Positions 34,529 to 43,464 of a DNA stretch of 64,000 bases are shown here, one piece after another. How positions within the stretch are numbered: position 1 is the stretch's first letter; each line of letters opens with the position of its first letter. The notes beneath the pieces are model-generated. The model saw nothing but the letters and a program-made list of their open reading frames with translations, did no database searches and was not told the DNA's origin. Source of the DNA: an uncultured Pseudoruegeria sp. (GTDB lineage: Bacteria > Pseudomonadota > Alphaproteobacteria > Rhodobacterales > Rhodobacteraceae); NCBI GenBank assembly GCA_947498155.1, contig CANMJD010000001.1:62001-126000 (forward strand), given 5' to 3'. Made by a program: the position numbers and the translations under genes.

Positions 34529-36136
34529 ATGAAAAGCGCAAGCACAGGCCTTCGCCTGAACTGGCTGCTGGGTATAGTAATGAGCATGTTTCTGCTCTCC
34601 GGCGGTGCGTCACAGGCGCAGATAACACCATTTGTTCAGGCTGTCGCAGAAGCGGCCGCAAAGGACAAAGACGTCGCCGCTTTCTACAAAAGCAGAAATT
34701 ATGAGCCGATCTGGACCGGCAAGGGCAGTAAAGATTCTGCTCGACGCAAAGCTTTTCTGGCGGCTGTAGCCGATGCCGATGCCCATGGGTTGCCAGCGGA
34801 CCGTTATGATGCGGATAAGATTAAATCCGGCCTTAAGGCGGCGAAAACACAGACAGAACGCGGGTTTCTTGAGGTCGAGCTGTCCCAGATGTTCCTGCAA
34901 TATGCGCAGGATATTCAATCCGGCATTTTAACCCCGAGCAAAGTTGATAGTGGCATCGTGCGGGCATTGCCGCGCCGCAACCGCACCCAGACACTTGTTG
35001 CCTTTTCGAAATCCTCTCCGCGCGGGTTCATCAAGACCCTGCCGCCAAAGGCAGCCGAATACACCCGTTTGATGAAAGAAAAGCTGGCACTTGAAAAACG
35101 GGTCGGGCAGGGCGGATATGGACCAAAGGTCACCGCTTCTGCGTTGAAACCGGGGCAATCAGGCGCACAGGTCGTGGCCCTGCGTAACCGTTTGATCACG
35201 CTTGGCTATATGAAACGCACTGCCTCGCAAACCTATGATGCAAACCTGCAAAAGGCGGTTCAGACCTATCAGCAGGCGCAGGGTCTGAATACAGATGGTG
35301 TGGCAGGGGCTGGCACTTTGAAAATGATCAACGCCTCGGCTCAGGATCACCTGAAATCGGTGATCGTTGCGATGGAACGGGAACGCTGGATGAACCGCAA
35401 CCGTGGCAAGCGCCACGTTTGGGTCAACCTGACCGATTTCACTGCCAAGATCGTCGACAATGACAAGGTGACCTATCAAACCCGATCGGTCATCGGCAAA
35501 GACACCTCTGACCGGCGCTCGCCGGAGTTTTCGGATGTGATGGAATTCATGATGGTAAATCCGACGTGGAATGTGCCACGCTCGATTGCCACCAAGGAAT
35601 ACCTGCCGATGCTGAAGAAAAACCCCAATGCGGTCAGCCATTTGCGTTTGGTGAATTCCAAGGGGCAAACGGTCAATCGCGGTGCGGTGGACTTTAACCA
35701 GTTTTCGGCGCGTACGTTTCCGTTTTCGATGAAGCAACCGCCCAGCCGAGGCAATGCCCTTGGTCTGGTCAAGTTTATGTTCCCGAACAAACACAACATC
35801 TATCTGCACGACACGCCGTCCAAAAACCTGTTCAGCCGTGAAACCCGCGCCTTTAGCCATGGATGTATTCGATTGGCGGACCCGTTTGATTTTGCCTATG
35901 CGCTGCTTGCAAAACAAAGCTCCGATCCCGAGGGCACCTTTCACCGGGCGCTGGATTCGGGCAAGGAAACGCGGATCGATCTAAAAAGCCCGGTTCCGGT
36001 GCATATCGTTTACCGCACTGCCGTGACCCAGCCCAAAGGATTGACCCAGTACCGGGGCGATATTTACGAGCGCGATGCGAAACTTTTCAACGCATTGTCC
36101 AAAGCCGGGGTTTCACTCCGCGCTGTTCGTAGCTAA
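34529..36136 (+). CDS. L,D-transpeptidase (YcbB/LdtD-like)
   Basis: The 535-residue precursor has an N-terminal signal (LNWLLGIVMSMFLLSGGASQAQ). After a helical domain it has a PG_binding_1 repeat (about residues 210-265, QSGAQVVALRNRLITLGY). It ends in a YkuD catalytic domain with the motif SHGCIRL, nucleophile near C446. It forms 3-3 cross-links in peptidoglycan or links it to outer-membrane proteins. The layout and length match the YcbB branch. Start ATG 34529. Confidence 0.92.
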   Translation: MKSASTGLRLNWLLGIVMSMFLLSGGASQAQITPFVQAVAEAAAKDKDVAAFYKSRNYEPIWTGKGSKDSARRKAFLAAVADADAHGLPADRYDADKIKSGLKAAKTQTERGFLEVELSQMFLQYAQDIQSGILTPSKVDSGIVRALPRRNRTQTLVAFSKSSPRGFIKTLPPKAAEYTRLMKEKLALEKRVGQGGYGPKVTASALKPGQSGAQVVALRNRLITLGYMKRTASQTYDANLQKAVQTYQQAQGLNTDGVAGAGTLKMINASAQDHLKSVIVAMERERWMNRNRGKRHVWVNLTDFTAKIVDNDKVTYQTRSVIGKDTSDRRSPEFSDVMEFMMVNPTWNVPRSIATKEYLPMLKKNPNAVSHLRLVNSKGQTVNRGAVDFNQFSARTFPFSMKQPPSRGNALGLVKFMFPNKHNIYLHDTPSKNLFSRETRAFSHGCIRLADPFDFAYALLAKQSSDPEGTFHRALDSGKETRIDLKSPVPVHIVYRTAVTQPKGLTQYRGDIYERDAKLFNALSKAGVSLRAVRS

Positions 36137-36150
36137 ATCCCTTTGATACG

Positions 36151-36173
36151 GTGCCCCGAGCAGTTCGGGGCAC
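36151..36173. other. 9-bp hairpin between L,D-transpeptidase and lpxD genes
   Basis: GTGCCCCGA (36151-36159) pairs perfectly with TCGGGGCAC (36165-36173) around a 5-base loop. No T-run follows, so it is probably an mRNA processing or stability structure rather than a full terminator. The next ribosome site (GGGGGA) follows soon after. Confidence 0.5.
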
Positions 36174-36189
36174 CCATCGGGGGATCAAG

Positions 36190-37290
36190 ATGACCTTCAC
36201 CATTGCAGAGATTGCACAGGCACTGAATGCCCGTGTTTATGGCGACGACACCGTCGTGATTACCGGCGCGGCGGAACCCGCACGGGCCACGGAAACCGAT
36301 CTGGCGATGGCCATGTCTCCGGCCTATGCCGACGGTCTTGCCCTTGGCAAAGCGCGTGCTGCGATCCTATGGGAGGGGGCAACCCATACAGATTACGGGC
36401 TGGCGGCGGCGATTGTCGTACCCCGTCCACGTTATGCAATGTCCGGTATTACCAAACTGCTGGATACTGGTCCCGGAATTGAAGACGGCATCCATCCAAG
36501 CACCTTTATCCACGCAACGGCCCGTATTGGCGCAGGGGCGGCGATTGGCCCCTTTGTTGCGATCGGCAAGGACGTGGTGATCGGCCAAAACGCCCGCATT
36601 GCGGCCCATGTTTCGGTGGCAGAGGGCGCTGTGATTGGCGATGACGCGCTGCTTTGTGCTGGGGTGCGGGTTTGCCATCATGTGACAATCGGCGATCGTT
36701 TCATCGCGCAGCCCAATGCGGTGATTGGTGGCGACGGGTTTTCCTTTGTAACACCGGATAAATCCGCTGCCGAAAAGGCCCGCGAAAACCTTGGCGCAGA
36801 AGAGGCCACGCCGGAGGTTTCAGATCAAAGCTGGACGCGCATCCATTCTTTGGGCGGGGTTGAGATCGGAGACGATGTCGAAATCGGCAGCAACACCGCG
36901 ATTGATCGCGGCACCATTCGCGCCACTCAAATCGGCCATCGCACCAAAGTCGATAATCTGGTGCAGATCGCTCATAACTGCATCATAGGCGAAGACGTGC
37001 TTCTGTGCGGACAGGTGGGCATGGCCGGATCAACCCGGATCGGCAACCGTGTCATTCTTGGTGGTCAGGTTGGGGTCAGCGATAATATTTTTGTCGGCGA
37101 TGATGTTGTGGCGGCGGGCGGCACCTCTATCTATACAAATGCACCGGCGGGGCGGGTCCTGATGGGATCACCGGCGGTGAAGATGGAAACACAGATCGAG
37201 ATCAATAAATCCTTGCGGCGTTTGCCGCGCTTGATGAAGCAATTCGCCGAGCTTCAGAATTCTGTTTCAAAGCTGGTTCAGAAGGATTAG
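36190..37290 (+). CDS. lpxD: UDP-3-O-acylglucosamine N-acyltransferase
   Basis: The 366-residue enzyme adds the N-linked hydroxyacyl chain to UDP-3-O-acylglucosamine in lipid A synthesis, using acyl-ACP. It has the N-terminal uridine-binding domain and then a left-handed beta helix of hexapeptide repeats (IGAGAAIGPFVAIGKDVVIG onward). The catalytic histidine lies in VQIAHNCIIGE. ATG 36190 follows a GGGGGATCAAG tract. An ACP and a ketosynthase follow on the same strand. Confidence 0.95.
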   Translation: MTFTIAEIAQALNARVYGDDTVVITGAAEPARATETDLAMAMSPAYADGLALGKARAAILWEGATHTDYGLAAAIVVPRPRYAMSGITKLLDTGPGIEDGIHPSTFIHATARIGAGAAIGPFVAIGKDVVIGQNARIAAHVSVAEGAVIGDDALLCAGVRVCHHVTIGDRFIAQPNAVIGGDGFSFVTPDKSAAEKARENLGAEEATPEVSDQSWTRIHSLGGVEIGDDVEIGSNTAIDRGTIRATQIGHRTKVDNLVQIAHNCIIGEDVLLCGQVGMAGSTRIGNRVILGGQVGVSDNIFVGDDVVAAGGTSIYTNAPAGRVLMGSPAVKMETQIEINKSLRRLPRLMKQFAELQNSVSKLVQKD

Positions 37291-37320
37291 GGAGATTGCC
37301 CAACAAGGGCCGGAGCGACC

Positions 37321-37587
37321 ATGAATAAAACCGTTAAAGATACCGTTATCGAAATCATAGCCGAACAGGCGGTGTTAGAGCCTTCGGATGTGACCGTTGC
37401 GTCTACGTTGGAAGATGTGGGCATTGATAGCATGGGGTTAGTGGAATGCATTTTTGCCATCGAAGAAGCCTTTGACATTCAGGTGCCCTTCAACGCCAAC
37501 GCCCCCAGCGAAAGCGATTTTGATATTTCCTCTGTGGCGTCGATTATCAGCGCGGTTGAAAAACTGGTGTCTGAACAAACAAAATGA
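37321..37587 (+). CDS. Dedicated acyl carrier protein
   Basis: The 88-residue acidic helical protein has the phosphopantetheine site in GIDSMGLVE (Ser37). It differs from housekeeping AcpP, which has DSLDTVE: the residue after Ser is Met and the third helix is shifted by an insert (NANAPSESDFD). It is therefore a specialised ACP, perhaps analogous to rhizobial AcpXL, though not clearly its orthologue. It lies 30 bp after lpxD and overlaps the ketosynthase gene (ATGA), so it is likely to serve that enzyme and possibly lipid A acylation. Confidence 0.9.
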   Translation: MNKTVKDTVIEIIAEQAVLEPSDVTVASTLEDVGIDSMGLVECIFAIEEAFDIQVPFNANAPSESDFDISSVASIISAVEKLVSEQTK

Positions 37588-38795
37588 ATCGCGTTGTCAT
37601 CACAGGACAAGGGTCCATCAATGCGCTTGGTCATAGTGCCGAGGCGACGATCACAGCAATGCAAGAAGGCCGCTGCGGGATTGGCGAGTTGGTTCTGCGG
37701 GATGTTGACCGCCTTTCGATCAAGATCGGCGGGCAGGTGCGTGATTATGATCCGGAGGCCGAATTCAACCGCCAGCAAATCGCCCTCTATGACAGGTTTA
37801 CCCAATTCACCCTTCTGGCCGCCCGCGAGGCGATTTCCCAATCAGGGCTAAGCTTTTCGGGCGAATTGGCCACGCTGACAGGGGTGGTGCTGGGCACGGC
37901 TGGTGGCGGGGTAAACACATGGGATGAAAACTACCGCACCGTCTATGAAGACGGTAAAAACCGTGTGCATCCTTTTGTTGTGCCAAAACTCATGAACAAC
38001 GCCGCGGCCAGCCATGTGTCGATGGCCTATAACCTTAAAGGGCCGAGCTTTACCGTCGCTACAGCCTGTGCATCTTCCAATCATGCCATGGGGCAGGCGT
38101 TTAACATGATCCGCTCGGGCATGGCCAAGGTCATGGTCACGGGGGGCTCGGAATCGATGCTCTGTTTTGGCGGGATCAAAGCATGGGAAGGGCTGCGCGT
38201 GATGTCTCGCGATGCCTGCCGCCCGTTCTCTGCCAACCGCAACGGCATGGTGCAGGGCGAAGGCGCGGCAGTGTTTGTCTTCGAAGATTACGAGATGGCC
38301 AAGGCGCGCGGCGCGACCATTCTGGCCGAGGTCATCGGCTTTGCCATGACATCAGATGCAGCGGATATTGTGATGCCGTCCAAACAAGGCGCGGCCCGTG
38401 CGATTGCGGGCGCGATGGCGGATGCGAAGGTCAGCCGCGACAAGGTCGGCTATATCAATGCCCATGGCACCGGAACGGCGGCCAATGACAAGACCGAATG
38501 CGCGGCAGTGGCGGATGTTTTCGGGCATCATGCAGATCGGCTGATGATGTCTTCGACTAAATCCATGCATGGACATCTGATAGGCGGGACCGGTGCTGTC
38601 GAGCTTTTGGCCTGCGTGATGGCCCTACGCGACGGGATTATTGCGCCTACCATCGGCTATGAAGAGGCCGATCCGGAATGTGCTTTGGATGTGGTCCCGA
38701 ATGAGGCCCGCGAGGCCAAGGTAGAGGTGGTGCTGTCCAACGCTTTTGCCTTTGGTGGTTTGAATGCGGTGCTGGCTCTGCGCGCGGCACCGTAA
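37584..38795 (+). CDS. Beta-ketoacyl-ACP synthase (FabF/NodE-like)
   Basis: The 403-residue thiolase-fold enzyme elongates acyl-ACP with malonyl-ACP. The catalytic triad is readable as C162 (TACASSNHAMG), H294 (NAHGTGTAAND) and H331 (SMHGHLIGGTGAVE). It is translationally coupled to the specialised ACP. FabF of general fatty acid synthesis would normally sit in a fabD-fabG-acpP-fabF cluster, which is not here, so this is probably a second, dedicated synthase for an unusual acyl chain. Confidence 0.92.
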   Translation: MNRVVITGQGSINALGHSAEATITAMQEGRCGIGELVLRDVDRLSIKIGGQVRDYDPEAEFNRQQIALYDRFTQFTLLAAREAISQSGLSFSGELATLTGVVLGTAGGGVNTWDENYRTVYEDGKNRVHPFVVPKLMNNAAASHVSMAYNLKGPSFTVATACASSNHAMGQAFNMIRSGMAKVMVTGGSESMLCFGGIKAWEGLRVMSRDACRPFSANRNGMVQGEGAAVFVFEDYEMAKARGATILAEVIGFAMTSDAADIVMPSKQGAARAIAGAMADAKVSRDKVGYINAHGTGTAANDKTECAAVADVFGHHADRLMMSSTKSMHGHLIGGTGAVELLACVMALRDGIIAPTIGYEEADPECALDVVPNEAREAKVEVVLSNAFAFGGLNAVLALRAAP

Positions 38796-38798
38796 TAT

Positions 38799-38825
38799 AA
38801 AAAAGGCCGCCCGAGATGGGCGGCC
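38799..38825 (-). terminator. Terminator of the ialB-like gene
   Basis: GGCCGCCC (38805-38812) pairs with GGGCGGCC (38818-38825). On the minus strand the stem is followed by six T residues (the A-run 38799-38804). On the plus strand only CTTTCC follows, so it may serve the ketosynthase transcript weakly. Confidence 0.75.
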
Positions 38826-38849
38826 CTTTCCGTAGAAATCTGTTTCTAT

Positions 38850-39530
38850 TTACTCTGCAGGGGCCTGATTCAGGGCCGAATTATTGGCGTTTACCGCATC
38901 AAATCCAGCAGTAAAACCGCTGAGCGACATGGTCAGTTGGACCTGATCATCCGGTGCGGCGACAGGCACAATCATCAGTTTGGCGATAACGCCGCGTTTC
39001 AGGTTGTTGACCTCTTCCTGGGTGAAACCAACCCGCGCTACACAGCCGATTTGGGAACACCACGTAAAGGGATAGCGTTTTGCAGAGCCGCTATCGATGG
39101 CCATGGTCAATTGCTCGGTCAAAAGGGTCTCCAGCGGTGTGATAATGCTGGCACCAGCAACCGCACGTCCACCGCCTCCAAGCCCAAAGAGATTGACCTC
39201 AGCTGTGGCTGTGCCCGCTTGATCAAGAAGCAGCTGATACAATTGGCAGGGGTCTTGCCCGTTTTCGGTCACCACACAGCGCAGCTCCCAATCGCCGTAT
39301 GTCTCGCGGATGTAGGTGGCCCCGATTTGTGGGCCTTCTGCGACATCCTCTCCCAAGGAGAGGGAATTTGCCCCCGCCGGTACCCCGTCGGTAGTTGCGC
39401 CGCTTGCGCCCGCTGTGTCGGTTTGTTCCGTGGCTGGCGCATCTGCCGCGTTGGTGCTGTCCTGCGCGAATAAGGCGGCAGGGGTCGCACAAAGCGCAAG
39501 GACAGAAAGAACCTTGATTACGTTGGACAT
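38850..39530 (-). CDS. Invasion-associated locus B (IalB) family protein
   Basis: The 226-residue precursor has a Sec signal (IKVLSVLALCATPAALFAQ), a low-complexity Ala/Thr/Asp/Gly stretch (about 24-60), then the IalB domain with YGDWELRCV, a first cysteine pair (RCVV...DPC) and a second (WCSQIGC), probably disulfide-bonded in the periplasm. The family is named from Bartonella but is widespread in free-living alphaproteobacteria. Function is unknown. The start at 39530 is supported by the signal peptide. Confidence 0.87.
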   Translation of the reverse strand: MSNVIKVLSVLALCATPAALFAQDSTNAADAPATEQTDTAGASGATTDGVPAGANSLSLGEDVAEGPQIGATYIRETYGDWELRCVVTENGQDPCQLYQLLLDQAGTATAEVNLFGLGGGGRAVAGASIITPLETLLTEQLTMAIDSGSAKRYPFTWCSQIGCVARVGFTQEEVNNLKRGVIAKLMIVPVAAPDDQVQLTMSLSGFTAGFDAVNANNSALNQAPAE

Positions 39531-39640
39531 ATAAAAACTTTCCTCAGATTCGTTTGCTGCTGATTTATCACGAGTTCTCCAGTATGTCAGGCAAGGCATG
39601 GACCAAATCCGGTGGCTTGGCCATTAATCGCCTGCATCGT

Positions 39641-40615
39641 CTAATGGCTTTGCTTGTTTTTCCCGAAACCGAATATAGCAATGGCCGGTTTGAGCCCGCG
39701 TTGAACCACAGGCACCAGAACCAACCCCAGTGCAAGACCCAAAACGCCATCCAGCGCGGCGGTCACAAGCCATTTTACAAACCCTTTAGCTGCTTCAAGC
39801 TGATGGGCCGCCGCGTCTGCGGTGTGATGGATAAAATCGGGGATCATATGAAAGCCGAAGCCTTCCAGACTATGCACGACAATAGAGCCGCCAACCCAGA
39901 GCATCGCGGCCGTGCCGACCACGGAAATCACCGTTAGGATATGCGGCATGGCATGAACCAGACCGCGCCCCAAGGCCCGCGTGCCGGAAAGCCGCCCATC
40001 CTGACACATCTTTAACCCGATATCGTCAATTTTAACCAGAACGGCGACTGACCCATAGACAAAGGCGGTCATCATCACCGCAACCACACCCAGAATGGCG
40101 CCTTCATGCCAGATTGAGGTAACTTCGATTTGCGATTGGGCGATGGTCATGATTTCAGCTGAAAGAATGAAATCGGTTTTGATCGCACCGGCAACGCGCT
40201 GTTGTTCAAGCACGGCCCCTTTGGCTGCAGGATCATTTTTCATCTGGGAGTGGCCATGCTTGGGCCCCAGCGCATGAACGATCTTCTCTGCCCCTTCGTA
40301 ACACAGATAAAACCCGCCCAGCATCAACAGCGGAACAAAGGCAAAGGGCACAAAAGCGTTGATCAGCATCGCAATGGGCAAGAGGATGATCAGTTTGTTG
40401 AATATTGATCCTTTGGCGATTTTCCAAACGATCGGAAGCTCTCGGGCTGCGGGCAGGCCATGCACGTATTTTGGGGTCACGGCGGTATCATCAATCAGAA
40501 TACCGGCGGTTTTTGCCCCCACCGATGTCGCCTGCGTGGTGATGTCATCCACCTGTGCTGCCGCTGTCTTGGCGATCGCTGCAACATCGTCCAATAGCGC
40601 CAGTAATCCGCTCAT
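39641..40615 (-). CDS. DUF808 (YedI-like) inner membrane protein
   Basis: The 324-residue protein opens with the family hallmark SGLLALLDDVAAIAK and continues with DDTAVTPKYV, LGGFYLCYEGAEK and a set of about six membrane helices (ILGVVAVMMTAFVYGS, ILTVISVVGTAAMLWVG and others). Function is unknown. It is single, 110 bp upstream of the ialB-like gene on the same strand. Confidence 0.88.
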   Translation of the reverse strand: MSGLLALLDDVAAIAKTAAAQVDDITTQATSVGAKTAGILIDDTAVTPKYVHGLPAARELPIVWKIAKGSIFNKLIILLPIAMLINAFVPFAFVPLLMLGGFYLCYEGAEKIVHALGPKHGHSQMKNDPAAKGAVLEQQRVAGAIKTDFILSAEIMTIAQSQIEVTSIWHEGAILGVVAVMMTAFVYGSVAVLVKIDDIGLKMCQDGRLSGTRALGRGLVHAMPHILTVISVVGTAAMLWVGGSIVVHSLEGFGFHMIPDFIHHTADAAAHQLEAAKGFVKWLVTAALDGVLGLALGLVLVPVVQRGLKPAIAIFGFGKNKQSH

Positions 40616-40708
40616 TATTAGTGTCCTGCCTGATCAAATTCAAAAAGAAGATAAAGCATGAGCTCGGGGATTCAATCGGAAGTTCGCCTAAAGCTGTGGG
40701 CGGAAAAG

Positions 40709-40779
40709 AAAAAAGGGCCTCGTTGGACCCTTTTTTCCGTGATTACTCACTCCCTGTCGGACTGGCCGACTTGTCATTG
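40709..40779 (-). ncRNA. Candidate small RNA with intrinsic terminator
   Basis: The 376-bp gap between the divergent DUF808 and ATPase genes contains, on the minus strand, a promoter-like pair, then about 70 bases including a GTCGG-loop-CCGAC hairpin (40756-40770), and a terminator with GGG/CCC core and six-base T-run (40736-40709). No gene precedes this terminator on either strand, so a short untranslated transcript is the simplest reading. A 29-codon frame inside it has no ribosome site. Confidence 0.32.
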
Positions 40780-40785
40780 ATGCGA

Positions 40786-40813
40786 AGGTTAGCAGAAGAA
40801 AATCCTGCGTCAA
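40786..40813 (-). promoter_or_regulatory. Promoter of the candidate small RNA
   Basis: TTGACG (40813-40808) and TAACCT (40791-40786) are separated by 16 bp on the minus strand. The -35 is strong and the -10 is weak. Transcription would start near 40779, shortly before the hairpin and terminator. Confidence 0.33.
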
Positions 40814-40991
40814 CAAGGTTTTTTGCTTTTAAAACAATCTCTCAACGCATCTCGCATATGCGCGCCCAAATGCAGAAGAGAGTCGCTGCGAGGATGGGCT
40901 TTTTTCACATAGATTGGGGCTGGCAGAAGGCAAGTTTGCCTGTATTTTGCGGGGCAGCACAGGCGAAAACAACGTCGTAGGAGATGGGCAG

Positions 40992-42530
40992 ATGGCAGAC
41001 AGGATTTTTGTGGGCGGCGGCGGAGAAGGGTATAAAACCCCACAAGAGCTAACCCTGAAATACGCCAATCGACACGGGATGATCGCCGGGGCGACGGGCA
41101 CCGGTAAAACGGTCACGTTACAAATTCTGGCAGAGGCCTTTTCGCGCGAGGGGGTGCCGGTTTTCCTGTCTGACGTCAAAGGCGATCTGTCCGGTCTTGC
41201 GATAGCAGGCTCTGAGATCGACGGCCCCCATGCGGCTTTTCAGGAGCGGGCGGAAACCATCGGTCTGGCGGCGCTGGACTATCAAGCCTATCCGGTTGTC
41301 TTTTGGGATATCTTCGGAAAATCCGGTCATCCGGTGCGCAGCACGGTGGCCGATATGGGGCCGCTGTTGCTGTCGCAATTGCTGGAGCTGACCGAAGCGC
41401 AGGAAGGCGTGCTGAACATTGCCTTTCGGGTGGCGGATGAGCAGGGCCTGCCGCTGTTGGATCTGGAGGATTTGCAGGCTTTGTTGGTCTGGGTCGGGCA
41501 AAACCGCGCCACGCTGTCGCTGCAATATGGCAATGTTTCGACGGCCTCTGTCGGGGCCATCCAGCGCGCGTTGCTGACGCTAGAGAACCAGGGCATCAAG
41601 GATATGTTCGGCGAACCGGCCCTTGCGCTTGAGGATTTCATGCAGATTGGTGCTGACGGGCGCGGGCAGGTGAATATTCTGGCCGCCGACAAGCTGATGA
41701 ACGCCCCCCGTCTCTATGCGACCTTTTTGTTGTGGTTGCTATCAGAGCTTTTTGAGGACCTGCCCGAAGTGGGTGATCCGGACAAACCCAAGCTGGTGTT
41801 TTTCTTTGATGAGGCACATTTGCTGTTTGATGATGCCCCCAAAGCGCTGGTGGATAAGGTGGAACAGGTAGCGCGATTGATCCGCTCCAAAGGGGTGGGG
41901 ATCTATTTTGTGTCCCAGAATCCGGCCGATATTCCCGAGGATATTCTGGGTCAGCTGGGCAATCGTGTGCAGCATGCGTTGCGGGCCTATACCGCCAAGG
42001 ATCGCAAGAACCTGAAACTGGCGGCTGAAACCTATCGGGACAATCCCCGTTTTGAAACCGTCGACGCCATTCGCGATGTCGGTGTCGGAGAGGCCGTCAC
42101 GTCGTTTCTACAAAAAAAGGGTGTACCTGGCATTGTAGAGCAAACCCTGATCCGGCCCCCGTCTTCGCGCATGGGGCCGTTAACCGACGCAGAGCGCAAA
42201 GAGGTTATGGCGCAAAGCGTTTACGGGCCGAAATATGACATCCGGCTGGATCGCAATTCTGCCGCCGAGATGCTTGCCAAACGGGCCGAAGAGGCCGCCA
42301 CTGAGGCAGAGAAGGCCGAAGCAGCAGAGGAAGAAGCCAGCGTTGCAGAGCGCGAGTATAAAACCGCCCGCCGTTACAGTGGCAGCAAAGTCAGCCGCTC
42401 CAGCGCGCGTCGGGGGCATTCCAAAAGCTTCGGTCAGGCAATGGGGGATATGGTCGTGGATGAATTAACCGGCACCACCGGCAAAAGGCTGGTTCGGGGT
42501 ATTTTGGGCAGCCTCTTTAAGGGGCGTTAA
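40992..42530 (+). CDS. HerA-like / DUF853 P-loop ATPase
   Basis: The 512-residue protein matches the DUF853 branch of the FtsK-HerA superfamily. The P-loop is [13 protein letters not shown] (about 29-41). Walker B is [13 protein letters not shown] near residue 275, and a FVSQNP sensor follows. A charged coiled segment rich in Ala and Glu (about 430-465) precedes a basic C-terminus. Function is unsettled; no nuclease partner (NurA-like) is adjacent. ATG 40992 has GGAG eight bases before it. Its end overlaps the convergent transporter gene by 66 bases. Confidence 0.92.
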   Translation: MADRIFVGGGGEGYKTPQELTLKYANRHGMIAGATGTGKTVTLQILAEAFSREGVPVFLSDVKGDLSGLAIAGSEIDGPHAAFQERAETIGLAALDYQAYPVVFWDIFGKSGHPVRSTVADMGPLLLSQLLELTEAQEGVLNIAFRVADEQGLPLLDLEDLQALLVWVGQNRATLSLQYGNVSTASVGAIQRALLTLENQGIKDMFGEPALALEDFMQIGADGRGQVNILAADKLMNAPRLYATFLLWLLSELFEDLPEVGDPDKPKLVFFFDEAHLLFDDAPKALVDKVEQVARLIRSKGVGIYFVSQNPADIPEDILGQLGNRVQHALRAYTAKDRKNLKLAAETYRDNPRFETVDAIRDVGVGEAVTSFLQKKGVPGIVEQTLIRPPSSRMGPLTDAERKEVMAQSVYGPKYDIRLDRNSAAEMLAKRAEEAATEAEKAEAAEEEASVAEREYKTARRYSGSKVSRSSARRGHSKSFGQAMGDMVVDELTGTTGKRLVRGILGSLFKGR

Positions 42531-43385
42531 GGTTTCTTTTTGGCGCAGCGCGTATTGTCCCAATAAGACACTGCCCAAAATCACGACCATGCCAAGGCTT
42601 TGCGCCCCCGACAGGGTTTCCTGCAGAAAAACCCAGCCCAAGAGGGTGGCGCTAAAGGGGCTTAGGATGCCAAGAATGGACACTGCAGAGGGTTGCAAAA
42701 TCTGAATGCCCCGTAGCCAGATCAAATAGGTCAGAGCCGCGCCGATCAGCCCGAGATAGGCGATCCCAAGGGCGTTTGTCGGCGAGAAACCGGCCCAATC
42801 GATCGGCGAGAGCACCGCAAAGGGCAACAGCAGCAGACCTCCGGCTGTCAATTGCCAAGCGGTAAAAGTCAGCGCGGATACCGGCGGCTGCCACTTTCGG
42901 CTGAGCACGGTGCCCAGCGCCATAGAGGCAGAACCCGCGATCCCGGCAATCACCCCCCAAATATCCAAAGAGGTTGTCGGAGACAGCACCAGCAGGGCGA
43001 CTCCGGCAGCGCCGATGGCGACAGCCAGAAGAGATAACAGCCGAATAGGGGTGGCCAGCAGAAAACGGGCCGCAAAGATCACCACAAAGGGCTGAAGCGC
43101 GCCCAGAAGTGCCGCAACCCCGCCGGGCAGCCGATAGGCGGCAAAGAACAGCAGCGACCAGAAAAGTGCAAAATTTAACCCACCCAGAACTGCGATTTTC
43201 CAGATCCACGCGCCTTTAGGCACTTGGCGAACCAGACATAGCAAAAGCAGGCCAGCGGGCAGGGCACGCAGGACCGATACGGTTAGCGGATCAAGATTGG
43301 GCAGCAGTTCTGTGGCGACGATATAACTGCTGCCCCAGATCAGCGGGGCGGTGGCGGTAAGCAAAAGATCAGAAGTGCGGGACAT
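42465..43385 (-). CDS. EamA/DMT family transporter
   Basis: The 306-residue protein has ten hydrophobic helices in two EamA repeats ([17 protein letters not shown] near residue 12 and [21 protein letters not shown] in the second half). Such proteins export amino acids, metabolites or drugs. It is divergent from a marR gene with two operator copies between them, so it is a likely MarR-controlled exporter. The 3' end overlaps the ATPase gene on the opposite strand. Confidence 0.9.
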   Translation of the reverse strand: MSRTSDLLLTATAPLIWGSSYIVATELLPNLDPLTVSVLRALPAGLLLLCLVRQVPKGAWIWKIAVLGGLNFALFWSLLFFAAYRLPGGVAALLGALQPFVVIFAARFLLATPIRLLSLLAVAIGAAGVALLVLSPTTSLDIWGVIAGIAGSASMALGTVLSRKWQPPVSALTFTAWQLTAGGLLLLPFAVLSPIDWAGFSPTNALGIAYLGLIGAALTYLIWLRGIQILQPSAVSILGILSPFSATLLGWVFLQETLSGAQSLGMVVILGSVLLGQYALRQKETLTPLKEAAQNTPNQPFAGGAG

Positions 43386-43399
43386 GGGAGGCTCCAATT

Positions 43400-43443
43400 T
43401 ATCTTGATGTAGAGATAAGTAAAAATATCTTGACGTCAAGATA
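43400..43443. promoter_or_regulatory. Tandem MarR operators
   Basis: A perfect 18-bp palindrome, TATCTTGACGTCAAGATA, lies at 43426-43443. A second copy with three mismatches lies at 43400-43417. Their centres are 26 bp apart. Together they fill most of the 79-bp gap between the divergent transporter and marR genes, and fit autoregulation with control of the exporter. Confidence 0.7.
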
Positions 43444-43464
43444 AAAATATCACCCTATAGCCCC

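Noticed and set aside
40658-40780. 40-codon plus-strand ORF over the terminator region
   Set aside because: It has no ribosome site, reads through a terminator hairpin and has a random-looking composition.
40992-42530. HerA-NurA or defence-island ATPase
   Set aside because: No NurA, SIR2 or other nuclease gene is next to it. The sequence fits the DUF853 housekeeping branch.
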